From Haberlea rhodopensis (taxonomy: Eukaryota; Streptophyta; Magnoliopsida; Lamiales; Gesneriaceae), in contig CAJQUN010000439.1 in assembly GCA_907163345.1 (NCBI GenBank), positions 372,001-436,000 on the forward strand: 64,000 nt of DNA. Direction: 5' to 3'. The translations under genes were made by a program, and so were the position numbers. The first letter of the stretch is position 1; the number at the start of each line of letters is the position of its first letter. Shown here piece after piece: positions 1-12,200 of this stretch. The notes beneath the pieces were generated by a model that saw nothing but the letters and a program-made list of their open reading frames with translations, did not search any database and was not told where the DNA came from.

Positions 1-299
1 GAATTGATTAATTCTGTTTTTGCTTCACAAATGATTGCATGTCAAACAATCTGCAAGATTTTATTTTGGTCTTCTGATGTTGTTTCTAAAATTATCATAT
101 TGTTATTGTTCATCCAGTTAATTTTTTATTTTCTGAACCTTAGGTTTTTGTTATAGAGTTGTTTAAATGGACCAAAAGCTAGTACTCATTAGTCTTAATT
201 ATCAGATACTTCAGTTTGACATGAAATTAGACAAAATATGTGTAAGAAATTGATGTTATTGTGTTCATAAAGAATGTTGTTTTCTTCAGCTACTTCAAT
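1..299 (+). other. ACC1 5' leader: end of a leader intron and start of the first coding exon
   Basis: Bases 1-289 are T-rich and end in a pyrimidine tract followed by CAG at 287-289, a good splice acceptor. I read them as the end of an intron in the 5' untranslated region, with the exon starting at 290 and the ATG at 300. No in-frame ATG lies between the acceptor and 300. The upstream non-coding exon and promoter are outside the window. A leader intron before the start codon is common in plant genes; here it is inferred from the acceptor alone. Confidence 0.6.
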
Positions 300-3200
300 A
301 TGTCAGAAGCCCAAAGAAGGCAAGTGTTAGCAGGTGTTAGGCATGCTAATGGATATGTAAATGGAGCTGCTTCACCAATGTCTCCAAGCTCGGTACTTGA
401 AGTGGATGAGTTCTGTCACGCCCTTGGAGGGAATAGGCCAATTCATAGTATCTTGATTGCTAACAATGGAATGGCAGCTGTCAAGTTTATACGTAGCACT
501 AGAACGTGGGCTTATGAAACATTTGGCACAGAGAAGGCAATTTTGTTGGTGGCAATGGCTACTCCAGAGGATATGAGAATAAATGCAGAGCATATTAGGA
601 TAGCCGATCAATTTGTTGAAGTGCCTGGAGGCACTAACAACAATAACTATGCTAATGTGCAACTCATTGTTGAGGTTTGTGGACTAGCTTTGTCTGTCTA
701 CTTACTCTTTGTTCTTTTGTACTCTAGCTTCTATCGTTGGATTATGCCATCTTACGGTTGGTTGAAACTGCCCAAAGGTAGATTTTTAAGTGCAATTTGG
801 TGCTAATATATGAATTGAAACAATAAATTTGGCAGGATCCCTATCTCCATTTTCCTCTCTAAGAATCTATAGCTGCAACATCTTTGCATCTGTACCCTTT
901 CTGCATAACTAGGCTCATTCTTGCACGCGCAAGAGATAGGGAAAATGTATGACTATCAGATATGGTATTCACATAATGAATTGAGAACAAATTATTCAGA
1001 AGAAAAATGTTAAACTATATGTCTCTTTTTATTTCCAGATGGCCGAGATAACACATGTTGATGCTGTATGGCCTGGGTGGGGTCATGCATCTGAAAATCC
1101 AGAGCTGCCTGATGCTTTGAGTGCAAAAGCCATCATATTTCTGGGGCCACCATCTGAATCAATGGCTGCACTGGGAGATAAAATTGGGTCATCGTTGATT
1201 GCACAAGCTGCAGAAGTGCCAACTCTTCCTTGGAGTGGCTCTCATGTATGTATCTGTTTTCGAAGCCACGCCTTTTTGCTTTCTCTGAGTCATCTCATTT
1301 ACATGTATGTGCGATTGTTTTTTAGGTGAAAATTCCCCCCGAAAGTTGTTTGGTCTCTATCCCAGATACGGCATATAAGGAAGCATGTGTTCATACGACA
1401 GAAGAAGCCATATCTAGCTGTCATGTTGTGGGTTACCCAGCAATGATTAAAGCATCTTGGGGTGGAGGTGGTAAAGGCATTAGAAAGGTATGTTTGTCAC
1501 CATATTTTTTGTTTAAATGCAAAGTGAACTGTATCCTTTTGACTAGGAGCACGATTGTCAACTTGATTTCTTGACTTCCAGATTTGGTTCTCGTTGTATC
1601 TTAGTTTTTGTAAGTGGACAGACAGCATTGATCATCATATGCACTTTTAGGTCCATAATGATGATGAAGTCAAGGCTTTATTCAAGCAAGTTCAAGGTGA
1701 GGTTCCTGGGTCCCCTATATTCATAATGAAGGTTGCTTCTCAGGTTAGAACATTCTTTTCTTCTACACTAAGGAGTGCATCAATTAGATCTTATACTAAC
1801 ATCGATATGGTTTTGTTTCTCAGAGCCGACATCTAGAAGTCCAGCTGCTTTGTGATCAATATGGAAATGTTGCAGCTTTGCATAGCCGTGATTGCAGTGT
1901 TCAAAGGAGGCACCAAAAGGTTAGTTTTTATAATACTTCTGAGTATAATAAGAGCTGAAATGGTCATGATGTAGGAGCAATGATTTGCTATTTTCTGGCC
2001 CCAAATGTTATTTTGCTTATTACAATAAGCATATCCATGTTTCTATTTTAAAAGAAAGTTACTTTCTTTCGTAGAACGACTGTACTATATATTATTTCAA
2101 ACACATAATGCTATTTTAGATCATTGAAGAGGGCCCAATTACAGTTGCGCCCTTGGAAACAGTAAGGAAACTTGAGCAAGCGGCTAGAAGGTTGGCCAAA
2201 AGTGTTAATTATATTGGAGCCGCAACTGTGGAGTATTTGTACAGTATGGAGACTAGCGAATATTATTTTTTGGAGTTAAACCCGAGGTTACAGGTTTGTT
2301 AACATTTTCATCCATGGTATGAATCTCATTGTTATTTTTTGATAATATCAAATGAACATAGATTCAAATCACACTCACTTTTAATTCTCATAAACGTATA
2401 AATATGAAGTTTATTTTGTTACAAATAAGTAGGTTGCCAAAATTATCGGAACTAAGTTTTCTACTGTATGGACTATATGAAGATGACTGTGTGTATTGCT
2501 TGTTACTGGAACTCTTCATGGTAGGATTTATCTTCGTGTTAAAATTTAGGTGGAGCACCCTGTCACCGAGTGGATAGCTGAAATAAATCTTCCTGCAGCG
2601 CAAGTTGCAGTTGGAATGGGTATCCCTCTTTGGAAAATTCCAGGTTTGTTCAGATTTTGCACTTACAGAATTTTTCTTTATTTTCAAGCTTTAATGATGG
2701 CTTTTCATCGTGCTTAATAAAATAGAGATACGACGATTTTACGGTATGGAACATGGTGGAGGTTATGATGCTTGGAGGACAACCTCCATTTTTGCTACTC
2801 CATTTGACTTTGACAAGGCAGAGTCTATAAGGCCTAGAGGTCATTGTGTAGCCGTTCGTGTGACGAGCGAGGATCCTGATGATGGCTTTAAACCAACAGG
2901 TGGAAGAGTACAGGTCAGAGTTCGTCTGATTGAGCAGTTCAATTTCTATTCTATATACACATTCTCATGATGATCACTGCATCATTCCGGCGACTATAAG
3001 CAGGAGTTGAGTTTCAAAAGCAAACCAAATGTGTGGGCATATTTTTCTGTCAAGGTATATGTCTATAAATCTTATCATTAGGCGGTTTTTAAATTTAAAG
3101 CTGCTTCTGACTAGTATCTTAATACATGCAGTCAGGGGGAGGTATTCATGAATTTTCAGATTCGCAATTTGGTAAGTAAATTGCAGGAGCAAATACAATA

Positions 3201-6200
3201 TATAATGTTGATTTTGTCAAACACTTTATATGACAAATAAACTGCCACGGTGTAGTACGTTGTTTTCAGAATATGCTTCCCTTTTGAACTTAGTATCATT
3301 TATGCCACTATTCAAGTCCTTTTAATGACTCATTAGGAACTGAGTTTAATGTTATTGAGTAAAAATATGCTTTAAGTACATGCCCGAGGAGTGAGCCTTG
3401 CATAAAACTTCTAAATGTAAATGAGCCCTGCATAAAACTTCTAAATGTTCATTTGACATGTGATCTTGATAAAGTTGAAGTTCTCTTCATTTTGTTGGCA
3501 TAGGTTCTTCATTTGGGTTTGTTGTCTTAGTCAAATCTATAGTTTCGGATGGAAAGGATATCAGTCAGTAGCCGTAGATGCCATATTGGACTTTGAATTG
3601 CGTAGGGAGATCAAATGAATATGCTCTGGTGGTAGATCACTATAACCAGGCGAGATATCATTTGTTAAATTTCAAACATCCCTAATCTTTCCCTAATCTT
3701 TATTGTTCTCTGCATGTCTATGTACGAGTTTTGTTGAGGCCTGCTTATTATAATTCTAATGTGGTTCTTGTGATTAGGGGTGTAAACCATCAAGCTCACT
3801 TGCAAAAGTATTTGAGCTCGAGCTCATCAAGCTCAAAATATAAAGACTCGAGCTCTAACTCGAACTCAAGCCTCTTGAGCTTGGCTCATGAGATGGCTTG
3901 CAATCTTAAATTCTACTTTCAAAATCTGTTCATAAATATGTGCATACTCATATCATAAAGTTTGGTTCACGAGCTTGAATTCACGATCGTGTTCATGAGC
4001 TTTATGTATAACTAATACTAAAATATTGTTCGATGGCAATATTATATTTATATATAATAATAAAAAATATCGATTTTATTATATATCATTAAAATATAAA
4101 AATATTTAAAAATTAGTTCTGGGTTTGTGAACCGGATCGCAAGCTCATGGACAACAATCTTGGAGCTCAAGCTGACCAAATGCTTATAGCTCGACTGATC
4201 TCGAATTGAGTCAGTTCCACTCACATTACACCCCCTACTTGTGATATAAGCTTTTTAAAGCATGTCTAGCATCTTTTATTTGATAATTGTGGTACAAATA
4301 TAATTGATAATTTCATTTCTTAACTCAGGGCATGTTTTTGCCTTTGGGGAATCAAGAGCATTGGCCATCGCAAATATGGTTCTTGGGCTTAAAGAAATTC
4401 AAATTAGAGGAGAAATCCGCACAACTGTTGATTACACTATTGATCTCTTACATGTGAGAATATTCATATAACTATATCAATATACTTTTTGTTAATTATG
4501 GTACCTTTCATATAAATAAAAGTTAATACGAACATATTTTCAGGCACTAGATTACAAGGAAAATAAAATACATACAGGATGGCTTGATAGCAGAATAGCA
4601 ATGAGGGTCAGAGCAGAAAGACCCCCTTGGTATCTCTCTGTCGTCGGTGGTGCTCTTTATGTGAGTATGCTATTGTGTTAACACGTATGAACACTTTAGG
4701 ATTGTATTTTTGATGCAAATTAATGTATTGTCTCTGAAATATCAACTCAGAAAGCGTCTGCTAGTAGTGCAGCCATGGTTTCAGAGTATGTTGGTTATCT
4801 TGAAAAAGGACAGATTCCTCCTAAGGTACTTATTCTTGTACTACTGTTTGAGTTTTTTCATGTTTTCTTTACTTCTTTATGGATTTGTACTCTTCCACTT
4901 GCAGCATATATCACTGGTCAATTCACAAGTTTCCCTGAATATTGAAGGCAGCAAATACACGGTAAGTGTAAATATATAAAACCATGTGACCGCAAGCAGT
5001 TCTGCCTCAACTTCTTATGTTGGGACATGCTAGTTCTCAAATTGATATTTTTTCTAGCAAATATAGATATTGAAGACCATGGCTCTTTTTAATTTTTAAT
5101 CAAATTGTTATCTTACATTTTAAATTAACTATTGTAAACGCTATTTACACAACCACATATTTTTCTCTCTATGTATTTCACGATAATTATATTATTTCAC
5201 TATTTTACTCAATCATTTGACTCCACTTTATTACATATCACATCAACCATGAAAATTTATATCCAAACAACACCTCACAAATACTACAAACACTCTATCT
5301 CAGAACTTTTGAGTTGAGTTGAAAGCCAAACCAATCCCTGTCCATGTTTTGGTTGCCTAAAGAAAGGGGTCTTATATTATTTTCAGTGAATTTCTGTTTC
5401 TTTGGACAATGCAGATTAATATGGCAAGGGGAGGTCCTGGAAGCTACAGATTGCGGATGAACAATTCGGAGATTGAAGCAGAAATACATACTCTTCGTGA
5501 TGGAGGTCTACTGATGCAGGCATGAAGTTGCTTTATCTTGACCTTGTAACTCCTTTGGAAGATTGATTAACATTTGTATGCTATTTGTTCTGGTTGGTGA
5601 CAAATTTATATACCATCTATTAATCGATATATTTAGTGCAAAATAACAGTAAAGATATGTTAATGTGATTATTGCAGCTGAATGGAAACAGTCATGTTGT
5701 ATATGCAGAGGAAGAAGCAGCTGGAACACGTCTTCTTATTGATGGAAGAACTTGTTTGCTTCAGGTGCCACTTGTTGTTACTCATGAATATATCAATCCA
5801 TATGTCTTATTTCCTTCTTTCTGTTATACAGAATGATCATGATCCATCCAAATTGGTGGCCGAGACACCATGCAAACTACTTAGGTTCCTGGTTGTAGAT
5901 AGCAGCCATGTTGAAGCTGACACACCTTATGCTGAGGTCGAGGTCATGAAGATGTGTATGCCCCTTCTTTCACCTGCTTCAGGAAATATCCATTTTAAAA
6001 TGTCTGAAGGTCAAGCAATGCAGGTAAGCGTGTTTAACTTGTAGATATTGCTTTGTTGTTTTACTCAGAAATCGACAAACAATTATGTAGGCTGGTGAAC
6101 TTATAGCAATGCTCGACTTGGATGACCCTTCAGCTGTAAGGAAAGCAGAACCATTTCATGGTAGTTTTCCCATTCTGGGACCTCCAACTGCCATATCTGG

Positions 6201-9200
6201 GAAAGTTCATCAACGATGTGCTGCAAGTTTGAATGCAGCTAGCATGATTCTTGCTGGATACGAGCATAACATTGACGAGGTAGTTTTTCTTGCCTATTGT
6301 CTCAGTACCATATTTAATCACTTACGAATACATGTGTTGTTCTCATGAAGTTTAGCCATACACATACGAGTGCTTGAAACCAATTGTGTTGGTAAAACTA
6401 CCTCTTATTCTATAGATATAATCTTTTTTCAGGTTGTTCAAAACTTACTCAGTTGCTTGGACAATCCTGAGCTCCCTTTCTTTCAGTGGCAAGAGTGCTT
6501 TGCTGTGCTTGCTAACAGACTGCCAAAGAATCTTAGATATGAGGTTGAACAAACATAGATGCTAATTCTTACTCTTCAAGCAATTTTGTTCTCTTCTCAA
6601 AAATGACTGGCTTTATTGTTTCGACCTTCAGTTGGAAACAAAATATAAGGAGTATGAAAGAAACCCAAATATACAAAATGTTGACTTCCCAGCGAAAAAT
6701 TTACGTGGTATTCTTGAGGTTTGTTATTTATCTTTGTTAAACATGTGCCTATAGCTTTTTCTTTATCAACGAAGGGAGTAATTTTTCTAGCTTCTTTGTT
6801 TCTTTTTTACCTGCTCAGGCCCATTTGAACTCCTTTCTCGATAAAGAAAAAGCAACCCAAGAAAGAGTAGTTGAGCCTCTAATGAGCCTTGTAAAATCTT
6901 ACGAGGGTGGAAGAGAAAGCCATGCTCGTGTCATAGTTCAAGGACTTTTTGAAGATTATTTATCCGTTGAAGAATTATTTAGTGACAATATACAGGTAAT
7001 TTTTCAAACATTGTTCGACAGTTTTATGTTTAAGTCACATCTTCCCAAATCATTTGCCCATAAAAAAAATTGTGAATAAGAATGAAATTCAGCTTTGAAA
7101 TTTGAACCAACCAAATGTTTTCATTACAGGAAATTTTTGTCCTTGCCACATTTTGGATCAATTTACATAATTGTATTACTTTTAGTTTACATTTCTCTGT
7201 TGGCTCTAAAGTAAAATAATAAGCTTTATGGTGTATGGTCTCCTAGTTTCCCTCTGACTGGTGATAGTTTCATTCTCTTGGTATTCCTGCTTACTAATTC
7301 ATCTTGTGGTTCGACAATTGTAAAGAAAGGCTTATCTAAAACTTCTGAAAAAAAGTTCTTTCTTTACTTTAGACAGTTGAAATTTTTATTTTCAGGCTGA
7401 TGTAATTGAAAGATTAAGACTTCAATATAAGAAAGATCTTCCCAAAATTGTGGACATTGTACTCTCACATCAGGTATAGCCACATTTATTGCCACCTGGT
7501 TTGCTCTTACCATGGTCAAGTTTGCAGCAATGAACTCGTTACATGTGAATTTGTTGGGGTATTTAAGGGCATTAGGAGTAAGAACAAGCTGGTACTACGC
7601 CTCCTGGAACAACTTGTGTATCCTAATCCTGCTGCATACCGCGATCAACTAATCCGCTTTTCTGCACTCAATCACACAAACTATTCAGAGGTGGCAGTTT
7701 GGCTTATTTAGTGTTCTTCCTGCTTAATTGCTGGTTTTTGTGTTTTTATTTTCTTGATGTTGTTTGCTCACTTCAAATTTTTGACACAAATTGACGGTAT
7801 TCATGCACAGTTAGCATTAAAGGCCAGCCAGTTGCTGGAGCAGACAAAACTAAGTGAGCTTCGTTCCAGTATAGCTAGAAGTCTCTCAGAATTAGAAATG
7901 TTTACCGAAGAGGGTGAGAACATGGATACTCCTAAACGAAAAAGTGCCATAGATGAACGCATGGAAGCTCTTGTGAATGCTCCATTGGCAGTTGAAGATG
8001 CACTTGTTGGTCTTTTTGATCATAGTGACCACACACTTCAGAGACGGGTTGTTGAGACTTATGTGCGGAGACTATACCAGGTACTATTTCTTCAAGGTCT
8101 TGAAAGTTAAATGCTAACCAACCTGTCTGTCATTTCTTACCTAATTTTCAACATCCATTATCAGCCATACCTCGTAAAAGGGAGCTTCAGGATGCAGTGG
8201 CACAGATCTGGACTTATAGCTTCATGGGAGTTCTTGGATGAGCATGTTGATAGAAAGAATGGGTTGGAAGATGAACCATCACTTGAAAAGCTCAGTGAGA
8301 GGAAATGGGGAGCAATGGTCGTTATTAAATCTCTCCAAATCTTGCCTACAGTCGTTAGTGCTACGATAAGGGAAGCGACACATAATTTGCAATCTTTTCT
8401 TCCTAATGGATCTATTCATCCAGCTACTTCTGGTAATATGATGCACATTGCATTGGCAGGCATTAACAACCAAATGAGTTTACTTCAGGATAGGTATCTT
8501 ACTTGTTCACTGAGCTTGTTTGTCTCAATCGTCATTCTATGTCTATTTTTCCCCTGAGCTAACCTGGAGAACCTTGCCTGACAACAGCTTTCAGACATTG
8601 ATCAATCTCGTTTCTTGGCTTTCTTATCCCGGGATGTTTTTCGACACTACCTTCCCCTTCATCATATTTGCTAACGTCTGTCATATTTTTAAAAGGTTGA
8701 TCAGAATAAAAGTTTCAATGGCTTTCTGCCATTTATTTTCTCCAGGTCACCAGCACGGATCAATGTCTGTTGAAAATATGAAAGAAACATTAGATTGTAA
8801 ATATTATTATTATTCTTCTCTTGTGTACAAATAAAATAACCTACCTAGGTCCATATTTATAGACTTCTAAACTATATTCCTACTAGGACTCTTAACACTT
8901 TTAATAGGACTCTAAGACTAGAAGTTTAAATCTTCACATAAGTAGAGAATTCTAATTCAACTAGTATTCTTAAATTATAGATTGGCTAGTGTTGATAAGA
9001 TAAGATTTGTTTCTTATCAGATTTGTTTCTTATAATTCAAATTATAAGATAATGATAAGATAGGAGAAAAGATTTAGTTTGATTGAGTTGTAAACTCTAT
9101 TTAATAGGACTCTTGTTCCTTTTGTGTTTTGAACAAGTTTGATAATTAATAAAATTATTCCGAATACACCATATTTTCGGTGCTAAACCTATTGTTCCAT

Positions 9201-12200
9201 ATGGTATCAGAGCCACGCCGCTAATCGTGCGTGTGTTCCAATGTTATGGCCGATCCTAACTCCTCGTCATCCTATATCAGCGACGGTCATCCAGTTCCGT
9301 CGAACCATGGTTCATCCCAGAACTTGGGCCTCCATGTTTCCGACTCGTCGCTTCATATTACAATTCACAAATTCAACGGCCGAAATTATCTCGAATGGGC
9401 ACAATCTGTGCGCCTTGTCATTGATGGCAAAGGCCGATTAGGATACATCATAGGGGAGTCCAGTGCTCCGACGCTGGATGATCCAAAATTTCCTCAATGG
9501 CGATCCGAAAACTCCATGGTTATGGCGTGGTTGATTAACTCTATGGACCCAACCATTGGAAAGCCATTCATGTTCCTTCCTACTGCTCTGGATGTATGGG
9601 AAGCTGTTCGGGATACTTATTCAGTTGGAAAATTACTCCCAACTGTATGAATTAACCACACGGATGTGGCAAGTACAACAAGGCACCTGCGATGTCACCA
9701 CGTATTATAATGAACTTATGGTGATTTGGCAAGAGCTTGACCTTATTGACATTGATGAATGGGAAAGCTCCAAGGACAGCGCTCGCTACTAGAAAAAACT
9801 TGAATGCAGCCGTGTTTTCGTCTTCCTCGCAGGCCTTACACGTGATCTGGATGAAGTGCGTGGCAGAATTTTGGGACGAAAACCGTTACCTAGTATCCGC
9901 GAAGTTTTTTCTGAAATTCGACAGGAAGAGACGAGACGGATGGTGATGTTTAAACGTTCACCAGTTGCCTCTGAGGTTGAGAGTTCAGCGTTCACAAGCC
10001 AGTCTACACGGCCTGACACCTATCGCCGGGATGGGAGAAAAAAACCATGGTGTGAGAAGTGTAAAAAACCATGGCACACGATTGAGACGTGTTGGGAAAT
10101 TCATGGACGTCCATCTCATCTCAAGAAGAAATTTGACACCTACATCAAGCCCAACACTGGTGGTCCTGCTCCTCAATCCTTGATGGCCGAAAACTCCCAG
10201 CAATCGTCCATTCCTCAATCGCTTCCGTTCACACAGACTCAACTAGACCACTTGTACAAGCTATTTGGATCTCATGCTAACAAACCCTTATCGCAATCTT
10301 CATGCTCCTTTGCCCAGACAGGTATTTTATGTGCTAATGTGGTCCATTCCTATCCTAACCGTGTGTGGATTTTAGATTCAGGTGCAACAGACCATATGAC
10401 AGGGTCATCACACTTGTACTCTTCCTACGTTCCGTGTGCTGGGAACCAACGTGTCAGAATTGCCGATGGTTCTCTAGCTCCGGTTGCCGGGAAGGGTTCT
10501 ATCTGTGTTTCCCCTAGTTATTCTGTTACAAATGTCTTGCATGTGCCTCTTCTATCCTATAATCTTTTGTCCATTAGCAAACTTACCACTGACCTTAATT
10601 GTCGTATTATTTTCTCCGCTGCTATGTGTGTGTTTCAGGATCTGGTCTAGGGGAAGATGATTGGCAGTGCTAGACAAGATAGTGGTCTATATCTCTTTGA
10701 TGCTACCTCATTGGCGCCCCATGACAATAAGCTGTGTCTTAATTCTATTTTTTCGTCTCGTATGAGTGACATTTTACTTTGGCATTATCGTTTAGGTCAT
10801 CCGAGTATTTCTTATTTACAAAATTTGTTTCCAAACTTATGCATCAATAATAATCTTATTTCTCACTTTGCCTGTGAATCATGTGAATTGGCCAAACATC
10901 ATAGATCTTCTTTTCCGTCTCAAAAATATAAAAGTTCGACACCATTTACCTTAATTCATAGTGATGTTTGGGGGCCATGCAAAATTAAAACCCTTTCACA
11001 AAAACGGTGGTTCATAACTTTTATTGATGATCATTCTCGGATGACTTGGGTCTTTCTTTTACTTGAAAATCTGATGTAGGTTCAATATTTCAAAACTTTT
11101 ACAAAATGATTCAGACTCAGTTTCATACAAATATCAAAATTTTTCGGAGTGACAATGGAAAAGAATATTTCAACCAGGTATTAGGGGAGTTTTTTACTAC
11201 GCATGGCATTATTCATCAAAGTTCGTGTCCACATACGCCTCGACAAAACGGAGTGGCAGAACGTAAGAATAGACACCTTCTTGAAGTAGCTAGAGCCATT
11301 AGCTTTCATACTAAGGTTCCGAGTTACCTTTGGGGAGAGGCTATTCTCACAGCCGCTTATTTAATTAATAGGCTACCATCACGCACTCTGAACTTTCAAA
11401 CCCCTTTGTCCATTTTTCAAAAATCTTTTCCTCATTCTCGATTAATTTATGATATTCCCCTCAAAATCTTTGGTAGTGTGGCATTCGTTCACAACCATGC
11501 CTTAATGAATTCCAAGTTAGCTCCCAAAGCTATTAAATGCATTTTTGTTGGGTATCCTACCACTCAAAGGGGATATAAGTGTTTTGATCCCTCTTCAAAA
11601 AAATTATTTGTTTCCATGGACGTGACTTTCTTTGAGGGTCAACCGTTTCATCTTCAGGGGGAGGCATGTAACATAAGGGAAGATGATATCCTAAACACAT
11701 CAAATTTTCAAATTGAATTTGAAATTGAGCACTTACATAATCAAATTAATACGGGAGACACTCACAAGAGGCAAGATATTGTCTATACCAGGAGAAAAAA
11801 TGCAAATAAAGAGGGAGACACTATCTCACTACCACACCATGATTCCACACTAGGACCTGATCATGCGACACCCAATGACAGCTCAGCGAGTCCTAAAGCT
11901 CCAACACCAGGTACCTTCGAAACCATTTCTCATGATATTGACTTACCCATTGCTCAAAGAAAAGGAGTTAGAACATGCACCAAACATCCTATCTCAAATT
12001 TTGTTTCTTATAAAAACCTATCACCATCATACTCTACCTTCATTTCTCAAATAGACTCGGCTAGCATTCCAAATACTGTACATGAGGCTCTAAAAATACC
12101 TGAGTGGAAAGAAGCGATTCAGGAAGAGATGCGAGCTCTGGAGAAAAACGCTACTTGGGAGAAGACTGACCTACCAAGTGGTAAGCCTGTGGTAGGATGT

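Noticed and set aside
300..674. Plastid-targeted ACCase
   Set aside because: The protein starts MSEAQRR directly after a splice acceptor with no room for a transit peptide in this exon. An upstream coding exon outside the window cannot be fully excluded.
9231..9245. Earlier start for Copia gag at the GTG of 9231
   Set aside because: The ATG at 9246 is the first in frame after the primer site and matches the usual gag start; GTG starts are not expected here.
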